NCBI RefSeq assembly: GCF_010122465.1
Contig: NZ_WLZY01000008.1
Coordinates: 1-64,000 of the forward strand
Source of the DNA: Phytoactinopolyspora mesophila
GTDB lineage: Bacteria > Actinomycetota > Actinomycetes > Jiangellales > Jiangellaceae
DNA length: 64,000 bases
Direction: 5' to 3'
Positions 24,091-32,937 of the stretch are shown piece by piece. Position numbers and translations under genes: made by a program. The notes beneath the pieces were generated by a model that saw only the letters and a list, made by a program, of their open reading frames with translations, ran no database searches and was not told where the DNA came from. The first letter of the stretch is position 1; each line of letters starts with the position of its first letter.

Positions 24091-26106
24091 ATGACCACCT
24101 TCCCCGCTCACCCGCCCTCCCGCTCTCGCCGCTTGACGAACCATCGAAACCGGTTCCTCGGCCTCGCGTCCTGCGCAGCACTACTGCTCGCCGCCTGCAG
24201 CCCCGGAACCGACGGCGGCACCACTCCCGATGAAGGCGCGGCGTTGCCCGACGCACCGGACGACGCCGTGACCGAGTCGCGTGGTGAAGCGCCGGAGCTG
24301 GCCGAGATGGTCGACGCCGGCGAGCTTCCGCCACTGGAGGAGCGGCTACCGGTCGAGCCGCTCGTCGTGGACGTCGTCGACCGCATCGGAGTGTACGGCG
24401 GAACCTGGCGGCGCGCGGAGTCCGACGTCGCCGAACTGGAAGCCACCGAGCGCCGGCATATCGGCTACGAGCGCCTGTTCAACTGGACGCCCGAGTGGGA
24501 AGGCGGCAGCGAGACCACCCCCAACATCGCGACGGATGTCGAGGTGAACGACGAGGGCACCGAGTTCATCTTCCAGCTGCGGGAAGGAATCCGCTGGTCG
24601 GACGGTGAGCCGTTCACCGCTGACGACATCGTCTTCGCCGTGGAGGACTACTACTTCCACGACGATCTGACCGCCGAAGCCGATCCGCGTCACCTCGACA
24701 GCGGCGGACCGCCGGAGGTCGAGGCGCTTGATGACTACACGGTGAAGTTCACGTTCAGCCAGCCACACGGGCTCTTTCTGCAAGGCATCGCCGAATGGGC
24801 CACTCAGCGCCTCACCGCGACACCCCGCCATTACCTGGAGCAGTTCCACCCGGACTACAACGACGACGACCTCGATGAACTGGTCGAAGAGTCCGGACTC
24901 GGCAGCTGGGTCGACAACTTCGTCGACAAGGCCGACCCGATGCGCAACCCGGACCTTCCGGTGATCTACGCCTGGCAAGTGACCCAGCCGTTCGGCCAGG
25001 GCACCCAGGTGGTCTTCGAGCGCAATCCGTACTACTGGAAGGTGGACCCGGAAGGCAACCAGCTGCCCTACATCGACCGCCACGTCGTCAACCTGGTCGA
25101 GGACAGCGAGCTGATCAAGCTGCAGGCGATGAACGGCGAGCTCGACTACCAGCGCACCGTGGGCGCCCCGGCCGACCGCGCGCTCATCATGGACAACGCC
25201 GAACAAGGTGGTTATCGCACCGTCACCACCGAGCCGGACCACATGAACACCATGGCCATCCACCTCAACCAGACGACGCCGGACGAGACCAAGCGGGAGA
25301 TCTTCCAGAACAAGGACTTCCGGATCGGGCTGTCGCACGCCATCAACCGCGAGGAGATCATCGACCTCGTCTACTACGGCCAGGGCGAGCCGTACCAGAT
25401 GTCCCCCACCACCGAACTCTTCTACGACGAGGAACTCGCCAAGCAGTACACCGAGTACGACGTCGACCTCGCCAACCAGTACCTGGACGACGCCGGCTAC
25501 GAAATGGACTCCAACGGCCGCCGCATCGGCCCGGATGGCAACCCGATCTCGATCACCATGGACTATGCCAGCGACGTCACGGACTCGTGGACCGACGCCC
25601 TGGAGCTCATCGAAGGTTACTGGGAGGAGGTCGGTGTCAACCTCGAGCTGAACGGCATCAGCCGCTCGCTACACGCCGAGCGGGTCCGCGAGAACGGCGA
25701 GCACGAGGCCACCGTCTGGACCGGCAGCGGCGGGCTGGTGCCGTTCATGCAGACCCACTGGTACTTCCCGTCGACGCTGGCCGCCGACTTCGGCTCGGCC
25801 TGGGGCGAGTGGTACATGAACCCGGACAACCCGAACGCCGAGGAGCCGCCGGAGGGCCCGCGGCGGCAGATGGAGCTCTACGACCAGATCCTGTCCACCG
25901 TCGACCCGGACGAGCAGGTCGCGTTGATGCAGGAACTGCTGGACATCCTCAAAGAGGAGTTCTATTCGATCGGCGTCAGCACACCGCCTGAGGGCCTCGG
26001 CGTGGTCACGAACAAGATGCACAACGTCCCCGATCACATGTACAACTCCACCTCCTGGCCGTCGCCAGGACCGACCAACACCATCCAGTACTTCATCGAG
26101 GAATGA
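24091..26106 (+). CDS. Family-5 ABC substrate-binding lipoprotein (oligosaccharide/peptide type)
   Basis: 671-aa extracellular binding protein, lipobox LLAAC with Cys36. Family-5 landmarks are EFIFQLREGIRWSDGEPFTADDIVFAVEDYYF, VVFERNPYYWKVDPEGNQLPYIDRHV and GLSHAINREEIIDLVYYGQG. The block VVDVVDRIGVYGGTWRR before the domain and the large size are seen in members linked to plant oligosaccharides rather than dipeptides, but this is not decisive. ATG 24091 has AGGAG at a good distance; ATG 24082 is too close to it. It starts a five-gene transporter operon. The very acidic composition is typical of the exported proteins in this window. Confidence 0.88.
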   Translation: MTTFPAHPPSRSRRLTNHRNRFLGLASCAALLLAACSPGTDGGTTPDEGAALPDAPDDAVTESRGEAPELAEMVDAGELPPLEERLPVEPLVVDVVDRIGVYGGTWRRAESDVAELEATERRHIGYERLFNWTPEWEGGSETTPNIATDVEVNDEGTEFIFQLREGIRWSDGEPFTADDIVFAVEDYYFHDDLTAEADPRHLDSGGPPEVEALDDYTVKFTFSQPHGLFLQGIAEWATQRLTATPRHYLEQFHPDYNDDDLDELVEESGLGSWVDNFVDKADPMRNPDLPVIYAWQVTQPFGQGTQVVFERNPYYWKVDPEGNQLPYIDRHVVNLVEDSELIKLQAMNGELDYQRTVGAPADRALIMDNAEQGGYRTVTTEPDHMNTMAIHLNQTTPDETKREIFQNKDFRIGLSHAINREEIIDLVYYGQGEPYQMSPTTELFYDEELAKQYTEYDVDLANQYLDDAGYEMDSNGRRIGPDGNPISITMDYASDVTDSWTDALELIEGYWEEVGVNLELNGISRSLHAERVRENGEHEATVWTGSGGLVPFMQTHWYFPSTLAADFGSAWGEWYMNPDNPNAEEPPEGPRRQMELYDQILSTVDPDEQVALMQELLDILKEEFYSIGVSTPPEGLGVVTNKMHNVPDHMYNSTSWPSPGPTNTIQYFIEE

Positions 26107-26147
26107 GCCGGCCGGTAACCAGAACGACTGTCCCTGGAGGTCGGTAG

Positions 26148-27149
26148 ATGCTCAAATACATCGCCCGGCGGTTGCTGGTGATGCTTCCGACGCTGTTCCT
26201 GATCTCAGTAGCGTCGTTTTTCATCATCCAACTGCCGCCGGGTGACTTCCTGAGCACGTACGCCGCGGGCATGAGCGCGCAGGACGCGGTCGTCGCGCGC
26301 GAGCAGCTGGCAGCGCTGGAGGCACGCTACGGGCTGGATCAGCCGTTCCACGTGCAGTACTGGCGATGGATCTCCAACATCGTCTGCTGTGGCGACTTCG
26401 GCCAGTCTTTCGAGTGGAACCGCCCGGTCTCCAGCCTGATCTGGGACCGCCTGACCCTCACGATGCTGCTGGCCGTGGTGTCCACGCTGGTCACCTGGTT
26501 CGTCGCGTTCCTGATCGGCACCTACTCGGCCGTCCGGCAGTACTCGGTCGGCGACTACTTCTGGACCTTCGTCGGGTTCATCGGACTGGCCACGCCGAAC
26601 TTCCTGCTGGCGCTGGTCCTGATGTACATCTCATTCCGGTATTTCGGGCAAAGCGTCGGCGGCCTGTTCTCACCGGAGTACGAGGACGCGCCGTGGAGCA
26701 TCGGACGGGTCTGGGATCTGTTCCAGCACCTGTGGATCCCTGTGTTCATCATCGCCACCGCCGGGGCCGCAAGCACCATCCGGATCATGCGCGCGAACCT
26801 GCTCGACGAACTGCACCGCCCCTACACGACGACGGCGCGGGCCAAGGGCATGCAGGAGTGGCGGCTGATCGCGAAGTACCCGGTGCGGCTGGCGCTCAAC
26901 CCATTCATCAGCACGGTCGGCTGGACGTTGCCGACTTTGATCTCCGGCGAGATCATCGTCTCGGTCGTGCTCAACCTGCCGACCACCGGACCGCTGCTCT
27001 TACGGTCACTACAGAGCCAGGACATGTACTTGGCGGGCAGCTTCATCCTCATGCTCGGCGTGCTGACCCTGATCGGCACTTTGCTGTCCGACATTCTCCT
27101 GGCCTGGTTGGACCCACGCATCCAGTACGAAAAGGTGGGCAGCCGATGA
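26148..27149 (+). CDS. ABC transporter permease (DppB/OppB-like)
   Basis: 333-aa permease with six predicted spans, starting YIARRLLVMLPTLFLISVASFFII. The EAA loop appears as TTARAKGMQEWRLIAKYPVRLALNPFIS. GGAGGTCGG precedes ATG 26148. Its stop codon overlaps the start of the next permease (ATGA). It pairs with the following permease to form the membrane channel for the cargo of the family-5 binding protein. Confidence 0.92.
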   Translation: MLKYIARRLLVMLPTLFLISVASFFIIQLPPGDFLSTYAAGMSAQDAVVAREQLAALEARYGLDQPFHVQYWRWISNIVCCGDFGQSFEWNRPVSSLIWDRLTLTMLLAVVSTLVTWFVAFLIGTYSAVRQYSVGDYFWTFVGFIGLATPNFLLALVLMYISFRYFGQSVGGLFSPEYEDAPWSIGRVWDLFQHLWIPVFIIATAGAASTIRIMRANLLDELHRPYTTTARAKGMQEWRLIAKYPVRLALNPFISTVGWTLPTLISGEIIVSVVLNLPTTGPLLLRSLQSQDMYLAGSFILMLGVLTLIGTLLSDILLAWLDPRIQYEKVGSR

Positions 27150-28312
27150 CACACGTGGAAACATCTGCCGAACCCACGAGCCCGCCGAGCGCGCCGGACC
27201 CCGAGCCGCGCCGGAAGAACCTGTACACAGCATCGCAGTGGCGCCTGATGTGGCTACGGTTCCGCAAGCACAAGCTGGCCATGGGTGGAGCGATCTTCCT
27301 CCTGCTGGTCTACCTCGTGGTGGCCTTCGCCGAGTTCCTGGCACCGTTCAGCCCGTCGGCCCACAACGCCGACTACCAGCACGCGCCGCCACAGCGGGTG
27401 CATCTATTCGAAGACACCGGCGACGGCACCCGGTTCAATCCGCACGTGAAGGGTTTCGACTACGAAGTCGACGAGGACACGTGGCGGCGCACATTCAGCA
27501 CCGACGAGACCGAGATCTATCCGATCCGCTTCTTCGTCCGTGGCCACGAATACAAACTGTTCGGCCTGGTCAGCACCGACATCCACCTGTTCGGCCCGGT
27601 GGATCCGGAGGCGCCGATGTACCTGCTCGGCGCTGACCGGATGGGCCGCGACGTGCTGAGCCGGGCCCTGTACGGCACCCGGATATCCATGTCGATCGGA
27701 CTGATCGGCGTCGTCCTGGCGCTGGTGCTGGGCATCATCCTGGGTGGCATCTCCGGATACTTCGGCGGCGTCATCGACTCCGTGATCCAGCGAGTCATCG
27801 AGTTCCTGCGTTCGATCCCGGAAATCCCGCTGTGGATGGCGCTGACGGCCGCGCTACCGAGGTCGTGGTCACAAGTGCAGATCTACTTCGGTATCACGGT
27901 GATCTTGTCGATCGTCGGCTGGACCACCCTGGCTCGCGTCGTCCGCGGGCGGTTCTTCTCACTGCGCGAGGAGGACTTCGTGACGGCGGCCGCCCTCGAC
28001 GGCGTCAGCAAGCCGCGGATCATCTTCCGGCACATGCTGCCGTCGTTCACCAGTCACATCATCGCGGCGGTCACCCTCGCCATCCCCGCGATGATTCTTG
28101 CCGAAACCGCGCTCAGCTTCCTGGGGCTCGGCTTGCGCGAACCCACGGTCAGCTGGGGCGTCCTGCTCCGCGAGGCGCAGAACATCCCGTCCATCGCGCA
28201 AACGCCGTGGGTACTGATCGTGCCCGCGTTCGCCGTGGTCTCGACCGTCCTGGCGTTGAACTTCGTCGGCGACGGACTGCGCGACGCCGCCGACCCGTAC
28301 AACAAGAGATGA
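27146..28312 (+). CDS. ABC transporter permease (DppC/OppC-like) with large external loop
   Basis: 388-aa permease. After the first span (about 46-66) there is a hydrophilic insert of about 90 residues before GADRMGRDVLSRALYGTR, bigger than in typical dipeptide permeases and common in carbohydrate-type members. The remaining five spans include an EAA loop (VTAAALDGVSKPRIIFRHMLPSF). ATG 27146 is coupled to the previous stop. A longer frame through the upstream permease gene is a shadow. It ends four bases inside the following ATPase gene. Confidence 0.92.
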   Translation: MTHVETSAEPTSPPSAPDPEPRRKNLYTASQWRLMWLRFRKHKLAMGGAIFLLLVYLVVAFAEFLAPFSPSAHNADYQHAPPQRVHLFEDTGDGTRFNPHVKGFDYEVDEDTWRRTFSTDETEIYPIRFFVRGHEYKLFGLVSTDIHLFGPVDPEAPMYLLGADRMGRDVLSRALYGTRISMSIGLIGVVLALVLGIILGGISGYFGGVIDSVIQRVIEFLRSIPEIPLWMALTAALPRSWSQVQIYFGITVILSIVGWTTLARVVRGRFFSLREEDFVTAAALDGVSKPRIIFRHMLPSFTSHIIAAVTLAIPAMILAETALSFLGLGLREPTVSWGVLLREAQNIPSIAQTPWVLIVPAFAVVSTVLALNFVGDGLRDAADPYNKR

Positions 28313-29418
28313 TTGGTGATCCGGCCATGGTGACCCGCACCGCCCAGGCTCCGGCCGATGCCGAGCTCGCGCACGACACGCTGCTGTCCGTGCGGAACCT
28401 GAAGACACATTTCGCCCTTGACCAGGGCCTGGTCAAGGCGGTCGACGGCGCCAGCTTCGACGTCCGCCGGGGCAAGACGCTGTGCGTCGTGGGCGAGAGC
28501 GGGTGCGGCAAGAGTGTCACCGCCCGGTCGATCCTGCAGATCGTCGACCGGCCGGGCCGCGTCGTCGGTGGTCAGCTGTTGTTCCGCAAACCCGGGCGCG
28601 GGCCCGGAGGGCAGGAGGAGGTGGTCGATCTCGCGACAATGAACCCGAAAGGTGCCGACATCCGGTCGATCCGCGGCCGGGACATCGCCATGATCTTCCA
28701 GGAGCCGATGTCCTCGCTGAGCCCGGTGCACACCATCGGCAACCAGATCGTCGAGGCGGTCCACCTGCACGAGAACGTATCCAAGCAGGCGGCCAAGGAC
28801 CGCGCCGTCGACGTCCTGCAGAAAGTCGGCGTGCCGAAGCCGAAGCAGCGCTTCGACTCGTACCCGTTCCAACTGAGCGGCGGACTACGGCAGCGGGCCA
28901 TGATCGCCATGGCGCTGGTCTGCAACCCCACACTGCTCATCGCGGACGAACCGACGACGGCGCTGGATGTCACCACCCAGGCGCAGATCCTGGAGCTGAT
29001 GCGTGAGCTGCAGGACGACTATGGCATGGCGATCATGTTCATCACTCATGACCTGGGTGTGGTGGCCGAGCTCGCCGACGACGTCGTCGTCATGTATCTG
29101 GGTCTCGCGGTGGAACGCGGCGACGTCGTCTCGGTCTTCCACGATCCGCAGCATCCGTACACCCGCGCCTTGCTGCGGGCAATCCCGAAGGTGGGCGGTG
29201 GCACCCGGGCCAGGCTGGACACGATCCGCGGCATGGTGCCCGACCCGTACAACCGGCCCGACGGGTGCCCCTTCCACAACCGGTGCGACGACTACATGCC
29301 CGGCTCGTGCGACCGGGTCGTCCCACCACCGATCGATCTCGCCGACGACCGTCAGGTGCGCTGTCTACTGCACGGCGGCGCGGACGATGTGGTTCCCGGA
29401 AACGGAGAGGTGCGATGA
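28309..29418 (+). CDS. ABC transporter ATPase (DppD/OppD-like)
   Basis: 369-aa ATPase. Walker A is GESGCGKS, the Q-loop [11 protein letters not shown], the signature LSGGLRQRA (with L in place of the usual Q/E), Walker [14 protein letters not shown], and the switch His is in FITHDLGVV. The C-terminal oligopeptide-transporter region has Cys residues in [15 protein letters not shown] and CLLHG, which fit the iron-sulfur or zinc site seen in this family. ATG 28309 is coupled to the upstream stop (ATGA); ATG 28327 is an alternative with no better ribosome site. Confidence 0.9.
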   Translation: MIGDPAMVTRTAQAPADAELAHDTLLSVRNLKTHFALDQGLVKAVDGASFDVRRGKTLCVVGESGCGKSVTARSILQIVDRPGRVVGGQLLFRKPGRGPGGQEEVVDLATMNPKGADIRSIRGRDIAMIFQEPMSSLSPVHTIGNQIVEAVHLHENVSKQAAKDRAVDVLQKVGVPKPKQRFDSYPFQLSGGLRQRAMIAMALVCNPTLLIADEPTTALDVTTQAQILELMRELQDDYGMAIMFITHDLGVVAELADDVVVMYLGLAVERGDVVSVFHDPQHPYTRALLRAIPKVGGGTRARLDTIRGMVPDPYNRPDGCPFHNRCDDYMPGSCDRVVPPPIDLADDRQVRCLLHGGADDVVPGNGEVR

Positions 29419-30464
29419 GCGTGGCCGGTGATGCCCAGCGGAAACGTGTCCTGCTCGACGTCAAAGACCTCCAGCTGCACTTCCCGATCCGGCACGGCTT
29501 CCTGCGCCGCACCATCGGGCACATACGCGCGGTGGACGGGCTTGACTTCTCCATCCGCGAAGGTGAGACGCTCGGGCTCGTCGGCGAATCCGGATGTGGC
29601 AAGACGTCCACCGGCCGCTGCATCGTGCGCTCACACGACCCCACCGGCGGGCAGATCCTGTACCACCGCGACGGATCTGAGCCGGCTGACATCGCGGCGG
29701 TGCACGGAAACGCGCTCAAGCCGTACCGTCGCGAGATCCGGATGGTCTTCCAGGATCCGCAGTCTTCGCTCAACCCGAGGATGACACTGCAAGACATCAT
29801 CGGTGAACCGCTGAAAGCCCATGGTGTCGCATCCGGCAGCGAACTCGAGGACCGAGTGGCCGCGCTGCTGCGCGACGTGGGACTGCGCCCGGAATACCGC
29901 AGCCGCTACCCGCACGCGTTCTCCGGTGGTGAGCGGCAGCGAGTCGGGATCGCCCGCGCGCTGAGCCTGGACCCCAGGCTGGTGGTGGCCGACGAAGCGG
30001 TGTCCGCACTCGATGTCTCGGTACGGGCGCAGATCCTGAACCTGCTGCAGGATCTGCAGGCCGAGCACCACCTGACCTACCTGTTCATCTCGCACGACCT
30101 GTCTGTCGTGGAGTATCTCTGCGACCGGGTAGCGGTCATGTACGTCGGCAAGATGGTCGAGATGGCCGACACTGCCGCGCTTTTCACCCGGCCGCGGCAT
30201 CCGTACACCGAGGCGTTGCTGTCCGCGGTGCCCAAGCCGGACCCGTTGCTGCGCGACCGGCGCGAGCGGATCGTGCTCTCCGGAGACGTCGCCGACCCGT
30301 CCGACCCACCCAGCGGCTGCTACTTCCACCCCCGCTGCCGGTATGCCCAGCCGATTTGCGCCGAGGAACAGCCGCCGCTGCGCGACGTCGGCGACGGCAC
30401 TACCACCGCATGTCATTTCGCCGAGGAGCTCAACCTGCGCGGCGTCGCCACCCCCGCTTCCTAA
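29415..30464 (+). CDS. ABC transporter ATPase (DppF/OppF-like)
   Basis: 349-aa partner ATPase. Walker [10 protein letters not shown]-loop [12 protein letters not shown], signature FSGGERQRV, Walker [14 protein letters not shown] (Ala where Pro-Thr is usual, as in many DppF), switch His in [10 protein letters not shown], and the C-terminal Cys-containing segment [21 protein letters not shown] lies 4 nt before ATG 29415, which also overlaps the upstream stop. It is the last gene of the transporter operon; the next 600 bp are non-coding. Confidence 0.93.
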   Translation: MSVAGDAQRKRVLLDVKDLQLHFPIRHGFLRRTIGHIRAVDGLDFSIREGETLGLVGESGCGKTSTGRCIVRSHDPTGGQILYHRDGSEPADIAAVHGNALKPYRREIRMVFQDPQSSLNPRMTLQDIIGEPLKAHGVASGSELEDRVAALLRDVGLRPEYRSRYPHAFSGGERQRVGIARALSLDPRLVVADEAVSALDVSVRAQILNLLQDLQAEHHLTYLFISHDLSVVEYLCDRVAVMYVGKMVEMADTAALFTRPRHPYTEALLSAVPKPDPLLRDRRERIVLSGDVADPSDPPSGCYFHPRCRYAQPICAEEQPPLRDVGDGTTTACHFAEELNLRGVATPAS

Positions 30465-30598
30465 ATGTGGCGCTTCGGTCGTGTCCGTGGCTGGGTCGGG
30501 TGTTGTGGCACATGTCCGAGCCCTTTGGGTATGGGTGGCGTGCCTGCTCGAACCGCCAGGGCCGCTGGGCTGCTCGGGCGGCCAGCGGGCCGGGCGCC

Positions 30599-30880
30599 GG
30601 CGGCCGGTCGTGGTTCACACGACGAGCTTCACGACCGGTGTGTGCCTACTCGTGTGAGTTCTAACGGCGTATAGCGGCATTGGCTGGCACGACGATCTTC
30701 ACGACCCCGCATACCGCCCCGGCGGCCGGTCGTGGTTCACACGACGAGCTTCACGACCGGTGTGTGCCTACTCGTGTGAGTTCTAACGGCGCATGGCGGC
30801 ATTGGCTGGCACGACGATCTCCACGACCCCGAATACCTCCCCGCCGACCCGTCGTGGTTCACACGACGATCTTCACAACC
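30599..30880. repeat. 122-bp tandem repeat (about 2.3 copies) with an embedded 19-bp motif
   Basis: The stretch beginning GGCGGCCGGTCGTGG at 30599 recurs at 30721, and its core again at 30851, each offset by exactly 122 bp. A motif close to CACGACGAnCTTCACGACC appears five times (30618, 30688, 30740, 30810, 30862) with alternating spacing of 70 and 52 bp. It sits in the 619-bp gene-free gap 30465-31083. The small frames that cross it have no homology I recognise. Confidence 0.9.
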
Positions 30881-31002
30881 AGCGGCAACCACCCCGCGAA
30901 CAGGGCACACCACAGCTGGACCCCGCCGAAAGCCCCCGGGGGAACAACGCGCCTGCAGCGGCCTCCCATGAACTCACCCACGGATAGGTCACCAGAGCCC
31001 TA

Positions 31003-31088
31003 AATGATCATGTTTGGTGGGTTCTCTCGTGCGTCACCATGGCTGCAGGCATGGTGACGCACGAGAGAACCCACCAAACATGATCATT
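31003..31088. terminator. Perfect 38-bp inverted repeat between convergent units
   Basis: Arms 31003-31040 and 31051-31088 are exact complements over 38 bp around a 10-nt loop. The stop codon of the AraC gene (31084-31086) is inside the right arm. It separates the ABC operon from the AraC gene, so it most likely ends transcripts from both sides. Confidence 0.85.
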
Positions 31089-31905
31089 CGGATGGACGGG
31101 GATGGGACCGGACTTTGGGGAGGTCGGCCCGGAACCGTGACGGCGGAACGCCGAACACTTCCTTGAACCGGCGCGAGAAGGCGTACTCGTCGTAGAAGCC
31201 GAGTTCTCGCGCGATCGCGCGGATGGTCCAGCCGCCCTGCTGGAGCATCCTTGCCGCCTCGTCCATCCGGCGCCGGTTGCGCCAGCGGCCTGGTGATTCG
31301 CCCGCTATCTCGGCGAATCGTTTGCGGAACCGCTCGTAGGGCAGCCCCACCGCCGCCGCGACCCCGGTCAAATGCAGCGCCGGCTCGTGAGCCAACAACA
31401 GGCATGCCTCTTCGAACCACGACGAAGACTCCGTCGTCTTCTCGCCCGCACCGGCATGCACGGCGGCGAGCAACACCTGCAGCCGCGACCATTCGATCAG
31501 CGCGCAGCGCGCACCGCCCGGCACAGGGTCGGTCACCCCGGCTACCAGCGGCAACCATGCCTCTACCGGGGATAGATTGCCCACCGGGCGGGAACGGTCG
31601 AGAATCCCGCGTTCTTCGAGCAGCCGAGGCAGGGCGCCGTCGAACAGGATGTACCGCTCCGTCCAGCTCTCCCCCGGCCCCGGGCCGTAGTCATGTTCGA
31701 GGCCGGGAAATACGACGACGACGCTGCCGGCGCCGAGCCGGTGCTCAGCACCGTTCTCGTCCCGGTACCGGCCGCTGCCGCTGACCAGATAAACCAGCGC
31801 GTACACGTCCAAGATCCTGGAGCCGCCCAGGCCGGCACCGTCGGCGATCGCCCCGGCGTACAGAACCCGGCCGAGCGAGGCGTCGTCGCCTGCCCCACGG
31901 ACCAC
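31084..31905 (-). CDS. AraC family transcriptional regulator
   Basis: 273-aa regulator. The N-terminal half is a cupin-like sensor (VYLVSGSGRYRDENGAEHRLGAGSVVVVFPGLEHDY, about 38-73) and the C-terminal half an AraC double helix-turn-helix (LTGVAAAVGLPYERFRKRFAEI and IRAIARELGFYDEYAFSRRFKEVFGVPPSRFR). The start is uncertain: GTG 31905 has no clear ribosome site, and the frame stays open upstream toward the dioxygenase stop at 31941. The two genes lie 35 bp apart and are probably cotranscribed, so the dioxygenase may be its target. The ligand is unknown. Confidence 0.88.
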   Translation of the reverse strand: MVRGAGDDASLGRVLYAGAIADGAGLGGSRILDVYALVYLVSGSGRYRDENGAEHRLGAGSVVVVFPGLEHDYGPGPGESWTERYILFDGALPRLLEERGILDRSRPVGNLSPVEAWLPLVAGVTDPVPGGARCALIEWSRLQVLLAAVHAGAGEKTTESSSWFEEACLLLAHEPALHLTGVAAAVGLPYERFRKRFAEIAGESPGRWRNRRRMDEAARMLQQGGWTIRAIARELGFYDEYAFSRRFKEVFGVPPSRFRADLPKVRSHPRPSE

Positions 31906-31940
31906 TCGGACGCCCGTGAGGGACTGGTCGGAGACGTCGT

Positions 31941-32858
31941 TCAGCAGATGAAGGCTCGTTTCGCGTCGGGACCGTGGGCGATGGGTTCGGGGCCGATCCA
32001 GCGCTCGTCGGCCGGCTCGCTCGCCGGCTGATAACGCGAGTCGGTGGACATCCGGACCTGGTCGGATGTGTTGTCGAGGCTGCCGTGCACCGTGAACATG
32101 CCGAAGACGATGATGTCACCAGCCCGGAAGTCGGCGGTGAGCCAGCGGCCGCCGAGCTTCTCCCGCAACGCGGCGGGATCGTGTGACAGGGAACCGTCCC
32201 ATGAGCCTGGGGTCTCGCCCTTGTTCTCGCAGTAGGCGTCCACGTCGCGGCGGCCGTAGTCTTCGGTGATCTCCGGCAGCTGGTGGCTTCCTTCGAGAAT
32301 GATCAGCCCTCCGACCTCGAAGCCCGCGTCCGACAGCGGAGTCCAGGTGGTGCGCAGCCGCTGAGAACCCCGGTTCATGAACACCCCGTCCCCGTGCGGG
32401 GCGGTTCCCAGCCCGGGCGGCACCACCCGGAGCCAGGTGTACTCGAAATGCACGATCGGCTCACCCAGCAGGGCCTCGTGCAACGCCGCCGTGCGGCCAC
32501 CGTAGAGCAGTTCGGTCAGCGGTGCGCTTGCCCGGGCCAGGTCGGCGCGTACCCGGGGACCGGTCAACGCCTCGGTCGGCATCAGCCGCTCGGGCAGCGC
32601 CCCGGAATCGAGCAGGCCCTCGGCTGCGAAGCGGGTGGCGACATCGGCCCGTACCGCACGAACCTCGTCCGGATGGTGGAACTCGGGCAGGTACAGGTAT
32701 CCGTCGTCGCCGAGCCTGCGCAGCATCTCGGTCACACCGGCAGCCGGGTCGGTACGGCGTAGCTCCCCGAGGTGAGCGTTCTGCAGCGTCACCTCCCGCG
32801 CATGCAAGGTCCCGGCGGAAGCGACCGGTTCACGGCCGGTCAGGCTCGGTGCGCTCAT
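31941..32858 (-). CDS. Phytanoyl-CoA dioxygenase (PhyH) family protein
   Basis: 305-aa member of the Fe(II)/2-oxoglutarate oxygenases. The iron triad appears as H-x-D in APHGDGVFM (about 154-156) and a distal His in VHGSLDN (about 256); RMSTDSRYQ nearby could bind 2-oxoglutarate. Actinomycete relatives hydroxylate diverse small molecules. GAGGAG precedes ATG 32858; the upstream open frame was dropped. It is followed by an AraC regulator whose gene may be in the same unit. The substrate cannot be inferred. Confidence 0.85.
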   Translation of the reverse strand: MSAPSLTGREPVASAGTLHAREVTLQNAHLGELRRTDPAAGVTEMLRRLGDDGYLYLPEFHHPDEVRAVRADVATRFAAEGLLDSGALPERLMPTEALTGPRVRADLARASAPLTELLYGGRTAALHEALLGEPIVHFEYTWLRVVPPGLGTAPHGDGVFMNRGSQRLRTTWTPLSDAGFEVGGLIILEGSHQLPEITEDYGRRDVDAYCENKGETPGSWDGSLSHDPAALREKLGGRWLTADFRAGDIIVFGMFTVHGSLDNTSDQVRMSTDSRYQPASEPADERWIGPEPIAHGPDAKRAFIC

Positions 32859-32937
32859 CGGCGTCTCCTCTCGACTTCTCCCCCGCATAGAGAATCTGGA
32901 GATCACACTAAGAGGACCGCAGGTATTTTCCCATGGC

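Noticed and set aside
24091-30464. Naming this transporter as a dipeptide permease (dppABCDF)
   Set aside because: The large external permease loop and binding-protein features also fit oligosaccharide importers, so the cargo was left open.
30599-30880. CRISPR array
   Set aside because: Period is 122 bp with nearly identical units and no unique spacers; no cas gene in the window.
30680-31003. Small plus-strand reading frame across the tandem repeat
   Set aside because: Its content is the repeat itself; no ribosome site or family.
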